Assembly (NCBI RefSeq): GCF_025562455.1
Contig: NZ_JAHPRO010000006.1
Span: forward strand, 62,001-126,000
Length of the DNA stretch: 64,000 nucleotides
Source of the DNA: Acinetobacter sp. WU_MDCI_Axc73
GTDB taxonomy: Bacteria; Pseudomonadota; Gammaproteobacteria; Pseudomonadales; Moraxellaceae
Reading direction: 5' to 3'
Under the pieces are notes generated by a model. That model searched no databases, was not told the origin of the DNA, and was given only the letters and a program-made list of their open reading frames with translations. Shown piece by piece: positions 17,650 to 27,783 of this stretch; the first letter of the stretch is position 1, and every line of letters begins with the position of its first letter. Made by a program: the position numbers and the translations under genes.

Positions 17650-19092
17650 TTAGAAACCAAAAGTTTTAAGATCTAATGGAAATTCAATACCGACAGATGC
17701 GCCAGTATCATTGCCATGAACATCTGAATCACTGACCCAAGCATTTATTTTTAAAGGAATATCTGGTTTTATATAATGCGACCATGTGATATCTAAAGCT
17801 TTAATTTCATCTTTTTCAGGAAATGCCTGATTGATGTCTAAATTAGATTGGTTCACTTTAGCAAATAATACACGTCCACTGATTCGATTCATAACATCAA
17901 CCCGGATATCACCACCGACGGACACCATTTGACCATCACCCCCCATTGCATGAGCGAGAGGATAGCCATGCTGATAATAGCCATCGGTATAAATATAATG
18001 ATTATATGAAATGCCTTTGACATCACCGTTGGTACGCGTATCTGCCCATTCTAAATAAAGTTGATACGGCATATTCTTATAAATAGATGAATAATCCATG
18101 CCCGCTAAATACATTTTTTTAGATGGCAATTTGCCCGCTTCATCTTCACCGACATATTGGCCATAAATACCAATAGGGATATTAACTAATTGTTGTAGAT
18201 TTAAACGGCCGTCAAATCCGGCAATCTGATTTGAACGATCATCATCTCCATCATAAACGTTATCATTGCCTTTGATAGCATTCCACAAAGAGTCCCAACT
18301 TTCAGAGCGTCCTTTTCCACCCCATTGTAGGGTTCGAGAGGCTCCTAATTCCAGATAAGGTAAGGGCTGAGCTGTAACACGTAAACCTAATAATTTTGCA
18401 TCAGGAATTGCTTTATAGTCATCTAACTGACCTGCAAATACCTGATACTGCCATGGACCAATCCAGGAGAGCCATTTTGTTTCAAAAGCATTTTGTTCAG
18501 CACGTTGCATGGTGACACCATACACGGGACGACTCGCATCTCCTCGAATCAGACTGCCGTCATGTCCTGGTCCCCACCATGTTGGAATCTGACCAGCGAC
18601 TACCCACTGATTCCAGAGCTTTCCAGCAAGATAAGAACCTTCGACATTCACATCATGACCATTATCAATCAGTGGATCTTTTTCGGCATTAACACGGATT
18701 TTAGCATCCCAGTTTTCACCGCCCGCATTAAACTCGAGTGCAGCTTGGTATTGTGATTTTTGCTTATCACCAAATGCCTGAGGAATATTTTTCTGATCAG
18801 TTTCTGCAAATAAGCCTACTTTAACGGGATGATTATCTGCTTTTAAAGCAGCTCGAACTGAGTTAATCACTTTTTCCTGTGTGGTATTGGAAATATTGGC
18901 TTGAGAAAGCGCCCGCTCAATTTCATCACCACTTAAAGGCCAGGTTGAAGTGCTAATTTGAATAACGCCTTGCTGATTCAACCAGTTCAAATCTGTTCTT
19001 AAATTTTGATCGTTTAGTACAAGCCCTTGTGCGAATATGGAAGATGAGCTTGTGGCCAATATTGCCATCAAAAGTGATTTTCTCGAAAACAT
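17650..19092 (-). CDS. wzi: Wzi-family capsule assembly outer-membrane protein
   Basis: Predicted 18-stranded outer-membrane beta-barrel with a periplasmic helical part, which helps fasten capsule to the cell surface. The 480-residue form starts at the ATG ending at 19092, giving a clean signal peptide (MFSRKSLLMAILATSSSSIFA, cleavage after FA). An upstream in-frame ATG at 19155 would add 21 charged residues before the signal and is rejected. The mature N-terminus is helical (LRTDLNWLNQQGVIQ, DEIERALSQ). The barrel part includes GQIPTWWGPGHDGSL, typical of PF14052. The gene is leftward inside the rightward gne1-pgt1 interval, an unusual site, since in A. baumannii wzi is generally described outside the K locus. 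Confidence 0.88.
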   Translation of the reverse strand: MFSRKSLLMAILATSSSSIFAQGLVLNDQNLRTDLNWLNQQGVIQISTSTWPLSGDEIERALSQANISNTTQEKVINSVRAALKADNHPVKVGLFAETDQKNIPQAFGDKQKSQYQAALEFNAGGENWDAKIRVNAEKDPLIDNGHDVNVEGSYLAGKLWNQWVVAGQIPTWWGPGHDGSLIRGDASRPVYGVTMQRAEQNAFETKWLSWIGPWQYQVFAGQLDDYKAIPDAKLLGLRVTAQPLPYLELGASRTLQWGGKGRSESWDSLWNAIKGNDNVYDGDDDRSNQIAGFDGRLNLQQLVNIPIGIYGQYVGEDEAGKLPSKKMYLAGMDYSSIYKNMPYQLYLEWADTRTNGDVKGISYNHYIYTDGYYQHGYPLAHAMGGDGQMVSVGGDIRVDVMNRISGRVLFAKVNQSNLDINQAFPEKDEIKALDITWSHYIKPDIPLKINAWVSDSDVHGNDTGASVGIEFPLDLKTFGF

Positions 19093-19352
19093 TTGTCTGT
19101 CTTTCTCAAGTTTATTTCTCTGCCACACCTTAAGTTTTTTATCAAAAGTTTGCAATCTTTAAACGTAACATTTACGTAGCATACATATTAACGGCTAAAA
19201 AATGGTTTAGAAACGTAAGAGTTTTCTATAAGCCAGAAGAAGCGTTTCTATGCAAATGAATCGCTCAAGCGCTGATAAAATGTGGGGTTATAGGAGCTCA
19301 TCTCGAATATATGCTAAAATAAAGCTTTGTTGTATTTCTCCCAGATCTGCCT

Positions 19353-21194
19353 ATGTCGTTTTTACGCCAGCAATTGCTGTTTATTGGCGTTGCTTTTTTA
19401 TCTGCATGTATTGGTGTCTACATTGGCTGGGGCGATGCATTTACACTTAAAAAGTTTTATTTATATATTGGCTATAACAAAGTTCTATTCGCCGTTTTAT
19501 TTAATTACGCCATTATTCAGCTTTTCTTTATCGCCACTGGCCGTCAATATACGGCGTTGATTTTAAGTCAAATTTTTGTGATGTTTCTGAATTTTATTAA
19601 TCAGAAAAAACAACAATATTTATTCAGCAATCTCAGTCCTGAAGATGTGTTTTTATTACCAGAGGCGATGAAAGCTTCTCCATGGTCATTACAACTGATT
19701 TTTTTCATTTTAATTGCACTGTTCCTCGTGGTATTGGTGATTGCAATCAGAAAAGAAGAAAAAACAACGATACATAGTTATGTTCCGAACACGATTATTT
19801 TCTTTTTTATCAGTAGCAGTTTGATATATCTCAATTTCATTATGAATCCGACAGGGGCTTGTCAGCGTGACGATCGTCCCGCCATTTGTAATCAACTCGC
19901 AGATTTTCCCAATACGCGAAATGACTGGGTTGGAGATTATCGTAAAATTCAAAACTATGGTTTTAGTACATTTTATATTTCTAAAATACTTGATCAGGTG
20001 ACAGATCGATTATTGCCCCGTGCGCAAGTGTCAGAGCAGGCGATACAGGATATTTTGCATCAAAATCCAGAAGTTAAGGGTACTTTGGCTGATGATGCAA
20101 TAAAACCCAATATCGTGATTATTATGCAAGAATCCTTTTGGGATCCGCGACATCTGGATCAGGCTTTAGGGCGTAATTTATTGCCTTTTTTTCAGAAAAA
20201 TCAAATCTCGCATTTGATTTCTCCTTCATTTGGCGGTGGGACAGCCAATGTTGAATTTGAGGTATTGACCAGTTTAAACACGGCATTTTTTCCCAATGAA
20301 TTATTGTATGTGTCTAAAGTGAAACGTCCGATTTATGCGTTACCTTTTTATCTAGATGGTTTGGGGTATCAAACCATTGCCATGCACAATAATTATGGCT
20401 ACTACTATAATCGTAATAAGGTCTATCCTGCTTTAGGCTTTCAACAATTTATTTCTCTAGAGAATATGGTTTCGCAGGAAAAACGACCTCAGATATTTAA
20501 CGCAGGCGGGTGGGCGACTGATGTGCTGATTTATGAAAATATTAAGAAAGTGTTACAGCAAGGGGATCAGCCCAAGTTTATCTATGCGATTACGGTTGAA
20601 AATCATCCAATGTACAATGATGATCGTTATGGCAAGCAACAATTTAAGTTCAGCAAAACGCTTTCAGAGCTCAACCAACGAAAACTTAGTACGTATACGG
20701 CTGGCGTTGCACGAGCAGATCAGAAATTATCAGAATTAACTGCGTATTTAAAAACCTTAAAACAACCCACAATTTTGCTGGTTTTTGGCGATCATTTGCC
20801 AAATTTGCAGGGCGTTTATGATGAATATGATTATTTTAAAAATGATCCAGAACGCACGGCATTAAAGAACTATCAAACGCCTTTGGCGCTCTGGAGTAAT
20901 TTTCCAATTCAGAAAAAAGTGTTACAGCAAGAGTCGGTTCCAAGCAGTTTTGTGGCACCTAAATTGTTGCAGGTCGCAGGATTGCCGCTTTCTCCATATT
21001 ATCATTTTATGCAGCGCTTATCGGGCTGTTATGCGGTGATCCACCCTAAATTTTTGATGCCAGCTTCTGAGTGTAAACATGATGCCAAACAACTTTTAGA
21101 GCAGTATAAAAATATCAATCAGGATAGTTTATCGGATGAAAATTATCTTTATGGTTTAAGTCTAACGCCAGACAAAACGGCTGAGATTGAGTAA
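19353..21194 (+). CDS. pgt1: Pgt1 LtaS-type phosphoglycerol transferase/sulfatase-fold membrane enzyme
   Basis: Inner-membrane alkaline-phosphatase-superfamily enzyme of 613 residues. About five N-terminal helices (residues 1-165) precede a large periplasmic domain. This shows metal-binding Glu in IVIIMQESFWD, the probable nucleophile Thr297 in GGGTANVEFE, and the metal site FGDHLP near residue 475-480, as in LtaS/MdoB/OpgB-type enzymes. The gene called pgt1 sits next to pgm in many Acinetobacter K loci. The role in decorating capsule or another envelope glycan with phosphoglycerol is inferred from the family. It converges on pgm. Confidence 0.87.
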   Translation: MSFLRQQLLFIGVAFLSACIGVYIGWGDAFTLKKFYLYIGYNKVLFAVLFNYAIIQLFFIATGRQYTALILSQIFVMFLNFINQKKQQYLFSNLSPEDVFLLPEAMKASPWSLQLIFFILIALFLVVLVIAIRKEEKTTIHSYVPNTIIFFFISSSLIYLNFIMNPTGACQRDDRPAICNQLADFPNTRNDWVGDYRKIQNYGFSTFYISKILDQVTDRLLPRAQVSEQAIQDILHQNPEVKGTLADDAIKPNIVIIMQESFWDPRHLDQALGRNLLPFFQKNQISHLISPSFGGGTANVEFEVLTSLNTAFFPNELLYVSKVKRPIYALPFYLDGLGYQTIAMHNNYGYYYNRNKVYPALGFQQFISLENMVSQEKRPQIFNAGGWATDVLIYENIKKVLQQGDQPKFIYAITVENHPMYNDDRYGKQQFKFSKTLSELNQRKLSTYTAGVARADQKLSELTAYLKTLKQPTILLVFGDHLPNLQGVYDEYDYFKNDPERTALKNYQTPLALWSNFPIQKKVLQQESVPSSFVAPKLLQVAGLPLSPYYHFMQRLSGCYAVIHPKFLMPASECKHDAKQLLEQYKNINQDSLSDENYLYGLSLTPDKTAEIE

Positions 21195-21204
21195 TCTCAG
21201 CCGT
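21177..21204. terminator. Bidirectional hairpin spanning the pgt1 stop codon
   Basis: The arms 21177-21188 and 21193-21204 form a perfect 12 bp GC-rich stem around the loop GAGT; the pgt1 stop codon TAA lies at 21192-21194. ATTTTAATTT follows on the + strand. The position between convergent pgt1 and pgm fits a shared terminator. Confidence 0.8.
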
Positions 21205-21220
21205 ATTTTAATTTGATTAT

Positions 21221-22588
21221 TTAAGCCTGAATGAGTGCTGTTAACTCATCAACATAATCTTGCATTGGACGAGCCTGATCACCGCGACTCTCGATATTCA
21301 AACGCAGTAAAGGTTCGGTATTGGAAGCACGCACATTAAAACGCCAAATACCAAAATCTAAACTGACACCATCGGTACGGTCGATTTGTGGATGTTGCGC
21401 TGCATAATGATCAAATAGTTTCTGAATGGTGATTTGCGTATCTGCCACTTTGAAGTTAATTTCACCACTACATGGAAACTTCGCAATCATATTCTCAACC
21501 AAAGTTGAAAGCGATTGACCTGTTTCAGACAGTAGCGCGATGGTCAGTAACCACGGAATCATGCCACTATCACAATAAGCAAAGTCACGGAAATAATGGT
21601 GTGCACTCATTTCACCGCCATAGACGGCATTGTGTTCGCGCATGACTTGCTTGATAAAGGCATGTCCAGATTTGGATTGTACGGTTTCACCCTGATATTT
21701 TTCCACAATATCCAGCGTGTTCCAGATTAAACGAGGATCATGTACGATTTTTTCACCCGATTGTTTGATCAAAAAGGCTTGAGCTAACAGACCGACGATA
21801 TAATAGCCTTCAATAAATTGACCTTTTTCATCGAATAGAAAACAACGGTCGAAATCGCCATCCCAGGCAATTCCCATATCTGCATGATGTTCAATTACGG
21901 CATCGCGAGTGCTATCACGATTCTCAATTAAAATAGGATTAGGGATGCCATTGGGGAAAGTGCCATCTGCTTCGTGATGAATTTTAATAAATTCAACAGG
22001 TACATTAAGCGTTTTAAATTTCTCTTCAATCGCATCAATCACGTGACCCGCTGCACCGTTGCCTGCATTGACCACCAGTTTTAATGGTTTGATTTTGGCT
22101 GGATCAATATAGCCCATCAGGTGATCTACAAACTCAGGCAGAATATTGTAGTGACTTGTGGTTCCTGTAACCGCGACCTCTGTAAATTGACCAGATTCTG
22201 CCAAAGCTTGAATCTCTTTTAAACCTGTATCAGCACTAATCGGGCGCGCATTTTCACGTACCAGTTTCATGCCATTATAGTCCATCGGGTTATGGCTCGC
22301 CGTAACCTCAATACCGCCTTGTACATCCAGATGGAAGGCAGCAAAGTAAACTTCTTCGGTACCCGTCATTCCTAAATCCAGTACATTCACGCCTACATCA
22401 TTTAAACCGCGAATAGTGGCTTGTTTTAAGCCTTCACTGCTTAAACGAATGTCGCAACCAATCACAATCGTTTTAGGTTGATAGATTTGCCCATATGCGC
22501 GGCCAATCTTATAAGCAATATCTTCATTCAGTTCAGTTCCGAGTTTGCCTCGGATATCATAGGCTTTAAAGCAAGTTAGTGTCGTCAT
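21221..22588 (-). CDS. pgm: Pgm phosphoglucomutase/phosphomannomutase
   Basis: Interconverts hexose-6-phosphate and hexose-1-phosphate, feeding GalU. The 455-residue alpha-D-phosphohexomutase has the phosphoserine loop TASHNP (Ser98), the Mg-binding DGDFDR, the sugar-binding [10 protein letters not shown] and the C-terminal phosphate-binding [10 protein letters not shown]. It closes the capsule locus in the leftward direction, as in other Acinetobacter. Confidence 0.96.
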   Translation of the reverse strand: MTTLTCFKAYDIRGKLGTELNEDIAYKIGRAYGQIYQPKTIVIGCDIRLSSEGLKQATIRGLNDVGVNVLDLGMTGTEEVYFAAFHLDVQGGIEVTASHNPMDYNGMKLVRENARPISADTGLKEIQALAESGQFTEVAVTGTTSHYNILPEFVDHLMGYIDPAKIKPLKLVVNAGNGAAGHVIDAIEEKFKTLNVPVEFIKIHHEADGTFPNGIPNPILIENRDSTRDAVIEHHADMGIAWDGDFDRCFLFDEKGQFIEGYYIVGLLAQAFLIKQSGEKIVHDPRLIWNTLDIVEKYQGETVQSKSGHAFIKQVMREHNAVYGGEMSAHHYFRDFAYCDSGMIPWLLTIALLSETGQSLSTLVENMIAKFPCSGEINFKVADTQITIQKLFDHYAAQHPQIDRTDGVSLDFGIWRFNVRASNTEPLLRLNIESRGDQARPMQDYVDELTALIQA

Positions 22589-22804
22589 TTCTAGAATAGT
22601 TAGCGTTAAAAATTTGTGAAATGATTATACAGAAGTTTGGTTAAAATCCGAGTTGCAAATCAGAATGCTTACATGATTCAACAGTATTGAATTGAACCTC
22701 TTTTCAATTAGACTTTTTTTATCAACCCATTTTATTTCTTCCTAAGGGAGAAAAATAAAGAGGATTTAAACAATGATGAAAAAAGTTGATTTAAAACAGG
22801 GATA

Positions 22805-23704
22805 TCAGGACATATTTTTAAAAATTTCATAGCAGGATTTACGAAACCATTGATGGCTGGTTTTATGATGACAACACATATGCCAGTGTTGTTTGATGCT
22901 ATACGTTGGAAAATCGACAGGCGCATCCAGAATTTGTAAATTATCACGTGATAACAGTACTTTACTTAAATAATAAGGTACCGTCGCAATCGCATCGGTT
23001 TCCTGTACCATCAAGCCGACGCCAAGATAGCTCGGCAGGCGAATCAAAATATCACGCTTCACACCACTGTTTTGTAACGCATTTTCAATCTGGTAATGTC
23101 CCACACCTGTATCAATATCGATATGCAGTTCGCGCATATAATCTTCAAGGGTAAAGTTCTGCGCGTTAATACGTGGATGATCTTTACGTGAAATCACCAC
23201 ATAGCGCTGTGAAAATAGTTTTTGTTGATAAAAGCCATCTTCAAGTTGTGGTAAAAACCCAATTGCCATATCAATCTCACCATTGGCCATCTGGTAACTG
23301 GTTTCCAGACTGATCGGGCGGACATTGATGCGAATTTGCGGCGCACTTTGTGCCAAAAAATTGGAAATTTTGGGTAAAAGTACCAGATGTGATACATCGG
23401 TCATGGCAAGTGTAAGTACCATGTCGGATTTAGACGGTTCAAAATGCAGACTAAAATTATTAATGCTCTCGACTTTATTGATCACTTCACTGACCAGTGG
23501 AAAAATCTGTTTGGCCAGTTCAGTTGGAATCATTTCATTTCCGACCCGTAAAAATAGCGGGTCATCAAAATGTTGGCGAATTTTAACCAAGCCATTACTA
23601 ATCGTGGGCTGACTTACGCCAATGGCATCTGCTGCCATCGAAACACTTTTGGATTTATAAATATGATAAAAAATATTCAGTAAACGGCTGTCTAAATCGA
23701 ACAC
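22805..23704 (-). CDS. LysR-family transcriptional regulator (GTG start)
   Basis: A complete 299-residue LysR regulator. The N-terminal winged HTH contains SVSMAADAIGVSQPTISNGL, and a periplasmic-binding-protein-like effector domain follows from about residue 90. The start is GTG at 23702-23704, with AAGGA about 8 bases upstream on the minus strand. Its layout resembles the NahR/PcpR-type aromatic or nod-box LysR group. No obvious target operon adjoins it: the lactate genes start 480 bp away in the other direction and have their own GntR regulator. The effector is unknown. Confidence 0.85.
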   Translation of the reverse strand: MFDLDSRLLNIFYHIYKSKSVSMAADAIGVSQPTISNGLVKIRQHFDDPLFLRVGNEMIPTELAKQIFPLVSEVINKVESINNFSLHFEPSKSDMVLTLAMTDVSHLVLLPKISNFLAQSAPQIRINVRPISLETSYQMANGEIDMAIGFLPQLEDGFYQQKLFSQRYVVISRKDHPRINAQNFTLEDYMRELHIDIDTGVGHYQIENALQNSGVKRDILIRLPSYLGVGLMVQETDAIATVPYYLSKVLLSRDNLQILDAPVDFPTYSIKQHWHMCCHHKTSHQWFRKSCYEIFKNMS

Positions 23705-23988
23705 CTATTTTTTCCTTTTTCCCAAACAGATGAATTGACATCTTCTGTCAAGAATCTACCGATCTTAATGATTCGTCAATCCTTGTATAGATGGACTGAT
23801 CTAAAAGCAGAACTGACGCTAATGAAAGTCTGGTTTATACGAAATTTGACTCAAAATTAAAACAGCGTTTTATGCCAAACACTATTTTTTGAAATCCGAG
23901 AATGATCAAGGTGGATTCTTGTGCTGAAACTTTAGTCGTATAGGTCAATCATACAATGCCCGCTAAACACCAGATTTTATCATGTTTT

Positions 23989-24009
23989 ATTATTGGTCAT
24001 ACCAATAAT
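23989..24009. promoter_or_regulatory. LldR operator O1
   Basis: Perfect inverted repeat ATTATTGGT-CAT-ACCAATAAT. The TTGGTnnnACCAA core matches the operator type bound by LldR in Escherichia coli. It lies upstream of the predicted -35 element. Confidence 0.75.
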
Positions 24010-24024
24010 GTTTTAAAGTTGCCC

Positions 24025-24053
24025 TTGAAATGCTGATATAGACTATTTATGAT
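24025..24053 (+). promoter_or_regulatory. Predicted sigma-70 promoter of the lld operon
   Basis: TTGAAA (24025-24030), a 17-base spacer and TATGAT (24048-24053) match sigma-70 elements well. The promoter sits between the two LldR operators, which fits a repression-loop model. Confidence 0.65.
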
Positions 24054-24095
24054 GCATTTGTTTATAAGTTTCTTGTGTGGTTGGTTTTTTGATTT

Positions 24096-24114
24096 AAATT
24101 GGTAATACCAATTT
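24096..24114. promoter_or_regulatory. LldR operator O2
   Basis: Perfect inverted repeat AAATTGGTA-A-TACCAATTT, sharing the TTGGTnnnACCAA core with O1. The centres are 106 bp apart (23999 and 24105), near ten helical turns, and O2 falls downstream of the predicted transcription start. Confidence 0.78.
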
Positions 24115-24182
24115 TTTGAAATAAATATTGAATCGTGATGATTCATCAAACAAATATCTGGCAGCATTTCAAGGAGATGACA

Positions 24183-25838
24183 ATGCTCAATGTTTGGCAG
24201 CAAGTTTATGATCCACTGGCGAATATCTGGCTTTCTAGTCTGATTGCCTTAATTCCAATTATCTTTTTCTTTTTAGCGTTGGCCGTATTTCGTTTAAAGG
24301 GCAGTATCGCGGCGACTTTAACCGTGATGATTGCATTGGCTATTGCGTTGTTCTTTTATCAAATGCCTGCGGCAATGGCCTTTGCTTCGCTCATTTACGG
24401 TTTTTTTTACGGCTTATGGCCGATTGCATGGATTATTCTAGGCGCGGTATTCCTATATAAAATTTCGGTGAAAACAGGTCAGTTTGACATTATTCGTTCC
24501 AGTATTTTGTCCATTACTGAAGATCAACGTCTACAAATGCTGTTGGTAGGCTTTGCATTTGGTACTTTTCTGGAAGGGGCTGCGGGTTTTGGCGCGCCAG
24601 TGGCGATTACCGCTGCTTTACTGATGGGGCTTGGTTTTAAACCTCTATATGCTGCGGGTCTATGTCTGATTGTGAATACGGCGCCTGTTGCCTTTGGTGC
24701 GATGGGGATTCCGATTATTGTGGCTGGGCAGGTTTCTGGGGTGGATACCATGGAAATCAGTCAGATGGTAGGTCGTCAGTTACCTTTTTTAGTCATCATC
24801 GTATTGTTTTGGATCTTGGCAATTATGGATGGCTGGCGTGGTGTCAAAGAAACTTGGCCTGCGGTGTTGGTCGGTGGTGGTTCTTTTGCCATTGCTCAAT
24901 ATTTAACTTCAAACTTTATTGGGCCAGAATTGCCTGATATTACAGCAGCAATTGCCTCATTGGTCAGCTTAACTTTATTGTTTAAAGTCTGGCAGCCAAA
25001 GCATATTTTCCGTTTCGCCGAAGCAGAAAAGCTAGATCAACAAACGGCATCGGTCACCCAATATTCGTTTGCACAAATTGCCAAAGCATGGTCTCCGTTT
25101 GCGATTTTGACGGCGATGGTGACGTTGTGGAGCATTAAACCGTTTAAGGATCTATTTGCCAAAGGTGGTGCACTCGAACATTGGATCTTTAAAATAGAAG
25201 TTCCAGATTTGCATCGTCTGGTGGAAAAAATGCCACCGATTGTGGCTGAACATACGCCTTATGATGCGATTTATAAATTTGACTGGTTTTCAGCCACGGG
25301 GACTGCGATTTTTATTGCGGCAGTGATCAGTGTCATTTTCTTAAAAATGAATGCTAAACAGGCCGTCGTGACTTTTGGCGAAACCTTGAATGAACTGAAA
25401 GTTCCGATTTATTCAATTGGTATGGTATTGGCCTTTGCCTTTATTGCCAATTATTCAGGCTTATCGGCTACTTTAGCCTTAGCTTTGTCACATACAGGTC
25501 ATGCATTTACGTTCTTCTCGCCATTTCTGGGCTGGTTAGGTGTGTTCTTGACGGGATCAGATACCTCATCCAATGCATTGTTCTCTGCATTACAGGCAAC
25601 GACGGCACAACAAATTGGAATTCCAGAGGTTTTATTGGTTGCAGCGAACACCAGTGGCGGTGTTACCGGTAAAATGATTTCGCCTCAATCGATTGCAATT
25701 GCATGTGCGGCAGTCGGTTTAGTGGGTAAAGAGTCGGATTTGTTCCGTTTTACGGTAAAACATAGCATCATATTTACGATCTTTGTCGGAATCATCGTGA
25801 CAGTGCAGGCATATATTGTACCGTGGATGATTCCTTAA
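24183..25838 (+). CDS. lldP: LldP L-lactate permease
   Basis: Proton-coupled lactate/glycolate uptake in the inner membrane. From the ATG at 24183 the protein is 551 residues, the length of the E. coli enzyme, and begins [20 protein letters not shown] like other LldP. AAGGAG at 24171-24176 gives good spacing to this ATG; the in-frame ATGs at 24135 and 24177 have poorer or no spacing. A dozen or more membrane segments and the [13 protein letters not shown] and [11 protein letters not shown] motifs are visible. First gene of lldP-lldR-lldD-dld. Confidence 0.96.
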   Translation: MLNVWQQVYDPLANIWLSSLIALIPIIFFFLALAVFRLKGSIAATLTVMIALAIALFFYQMPAAMAFASLIYGFFYGLWPIAWIILGAVFLYKISVKTGQFDIIRSSILSITEDQRLQMLLVGFAFGTFLEGAAGFGAPVAITAALLMGLGFKPLYAAGLCLIVNTAPVAFGAMGIPIIVAGQVSGVDTMEISQMVGRQLPFLVIIVLFWILAIMDGWRGVKETWPAVLVGGGSFAIAQYLTSNFIGPELPDITAAIASLVSLTLLFKVWQPKHIFRFAEAEKLDQQTASVTQYSFAQIAKAWSPFAILTAMVTLWSIKPFKDLFAKGGALEHWIFKIEVPDLHRLVEKMPPIVAEHTPYDAIYKFDWFSATGTAIFIAAVISVIFLKMNAKQAVVTFGETLNELKVPIYSIGMVLAFAFIANYSGLSATLALALSHTGHAFTFFSPFLGWLGVFLTGSDTSSNALFSALQATTAQQIGIPEVLLVAANTSGGVTGKMISPQSIAIACAAVGLVGKESDLFRFTVKHSIIFTIFVGIIVTVQAYIVPWMIP

Positions 25839-25855
25839 GCGAAATTGAAGGAAAA

Positions 25856-26611
25856 ATGATGCGAGTCTCCGATCAGGTGGTAAATAAGTTAAAGACGCTT
25901 ATTGAGCAACGAAATCTCAAACAAGGAGATCGTTTGCCTGCTGAGCGTCAACTGTCGACCAGTTTGGGGATTTCGCGTCCGTCATTACGTGAGGCCATTC
26001 AACAACTCAATAGTTTGGGGATTTTGTCTAGCCGTCGTGGAGATGGAACTTATATTCAACAACTTCCTGAAACATGGCCGCAGCAGTTAATCGTTGAGCC
26101 CATTAGCCATTTGATACAGGACGATCCACACTACCGTTTTGATGTGCAAGAGTCGCGTTTGGTCCTAGAAGGTGGTACGGCTTGGTATGCAGCCTTGCGT
26201 TCTACTGAGGCTGATCGAGCTAAGATTCATCAATATTTTGATGAAATTTCGCACCATCAGTTACGAGGTGATTCCGCAGCCGCAGCGGTTGCCGATGCGA
26301 ATTTCCATTTAGCGATCGCGGAAGCTTCTCACAATGTCGTGCTGATTCAAATGATGCGAAGTTTATTTGATTTACTGCAGTACAACGTCTTTTTAGGGCG
26401 AAAAAAAGTCTATGAACATCCGATTAGTGCCGATCTTTTGAGTGACCAGCATTTTCAGGTGATGGATGCGATTGACCGTAAAGATGCTCAGGCTGCTCGT
26501 GATGCCGTCTGTGGGCATATTGAATTTGTCATCGATCATGTACGTTCTCTGGATGAAGATGAAGCTCGCCAGAAACGTGCCACACGTTTAACTAGGATTG
26601 ATCCAACATGA
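25856..26611 (+). CDS. lldR: LldR lactate-responsive GntR/FadR-family regulator
   Basis: Controls the lld operon in response to L-lactate. The N-terminal winged HTH shows [20 protein letters not shown], and the FadR-type all-helical effector domain follows with the metal-ligand pattern around [11 protein letters not shown] and H-x-x-x-D near the end. The start is placed at ATG 25856 (or 25859) after a GAAGGA ribosome-binding site; the longer in-frame ATG at 25823 lies within lldP. Overlaps lldD by 4 bp. Its likely operators are the two palindromes upstream of lldP. Confidence 0.92.
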   Translation: MMRVSDQVVNKLKTLIEQRNLKQGDRLPAERQLSTSLGISRPSLREAIQQLNSLGILSSRRGDGTYIQQLPETWPQQLIVEPISHLIQDDPHYRFDVQESRLVLEGGTAWYAALRSTEADRAKIHQYFDEISHHQLRGDSAAAAVADANFHLAIAEASHNVVLIQMMRSLFDLLQYNVFLGRKKVYEHPISADLLSDQHFQVMDAIDRKDAQAARDAVCGHIEFVIDHVRSLDEDEARQKRATRLTRIDPT

Positions 26612-27762
26612 TTATTTCTTCTTCAAATGATTATCGTGAAGCGGCGCGCCGTCGTTTACCTCCTTTTTTATTTCATTATATTGATGGTGGTGCTTACGCA
26701 GAATATACCCTGAAGCGTAACGTTGAAGATTTATCCAAAATCGCTTTAAGGCAACGTGTGCTGAATGATATGTCCAGTTTAAGTCTGGAAACCAAGTTGT
26801 TTAATGAAACATTATCCATGCCTGTTGCTTTGTCACCAGTTGGCTTAACGGGTATGTATGCACGCCGTGGTGAAGTACAAGCCGCCATTGCAGCAGATAA
26901 AAAAGGCATTCCTTTTACTCTATCTACGGTTTCTGTCTGTCCGATTGAAGAAGTCACTCCTGCAATTGGTCGCCCAATGTGGTTTCAGTTGTATGTACTT
27001 CGCGATCGGGGCTTTATGCGAAATGCATTAGAGCGAGCCAAAGCTGCGGGTTGTTCAACACTGGTCTTTACTGTAGATATGCCTGTGCCTGGGGCGCGTT
27101 ATCGTGACGCACATTCGGGCATGAGTGGGCCAAATGCAGCGATGCGACGCTATTTGCAGGCTGTTACGCATCCTCAATGGGCGTGGGATGTGGGTTTATT
27201 GGGACGTCCACATGATTTGGGCAATATTTCCAAATATTTAGGTAAACCAACAGGACTGGAAGATTATATCGGCTGGCTGGGTAACAACTTTGATCCATCC
27301 ATTTCGTGGAAAGATTTAGAATGGATTCGAGAATTCTGGGACGGCCCGATGGTAATCAAAGGAATTTTAGACCCTGAAGATGCTAAAGATGCAGTGCGCT
27401 TTGGTGCAGACGGGATTATTGTTTCCAATCACGGTGGACGTCAATTAGATGGTGTGATGTCTTCTGCACGAGCGTTACCTGCGATTGCAGATGCAGTGAA
27501 AGGTGATCTTACGATTTTGGCCGATTCTGGTATTCGTAATGGTTTGGATGTCGTGCGCATGCTGGCATTGGGTGCGGACAGTGTCATGCTCGGACGAGCG
27601 TTCATTTATGCATTAGCAGCAGCAGGCGGACAAGGTGTAAGTAATCTGCTTGATTTAATCGATAAAGAAATGCGCGTCGCTATGACTTTAACAGGTGCAA
27701 AAAGTATCGCAGATATCAATGCGGATTGTTTGGTACAAGTCAATAAACTGGTTCAGGATTAA
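26608..27762 (+). CDS. lldD: LldD FMN-dependent L-lactate dehydrogenase
   Basis: Membrane-associated TIM-barrel flavoenzyme oxidising L-lactate to pyruvate and feeding electrons to the quinone pool. The 384-residue sequence shows [14 protein letters not shown], the FMN-binding [12 protein letters not shown] and LGRAF, and the catalytic [10 protein letters not shown] with His275, the same number as in the E. coli enzyme. Translationally coupled to lldR by ATGA. Confidence 0.97.
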   Translation: MIISSSNDYREAARRRLPPFLFHYIDGGAYAEYTLKRNVEDLSKIALRQRVLNDMSSLSLETKLFNETLSMPVALSPVGLTGMYARRGEVQAAIAADKKGIPFTLSTVSVCPIEEVTPAIGRPMWFQLYVLRDRGFMRNALERAKAAGCSTLVFTVDMPVPGARYRDAHSGMSGPNAAMRRYLQAVTHPQWAWDVGLLGRPHDLGNISKYLGKPTGLEDYIGWLGNNFDPSISWKDLEWIREFWDGPMVIKGILDPEDAKDAVRFGADGIIVSNHGGRQLDGVMSSARALPAIADAVKGDLTILADSGIRNGLDVVRMLALGADSVMLGRAFIYALAAAGGQGVSNLLDLIDKEMRVAMTLTGAKSIADINADCLVQVNKLVQD

Positions 27763-27783
27763 ACCTGACGATAGGAGATACCT

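Noticed and set aside
22773..22832. 19-codon ORF beginning MMKKVDLKQG between pgm and the LysR gene
   Set aside because: Too short, overlaps the end of the LysR gene in antisense, and has no similarity I recognise.
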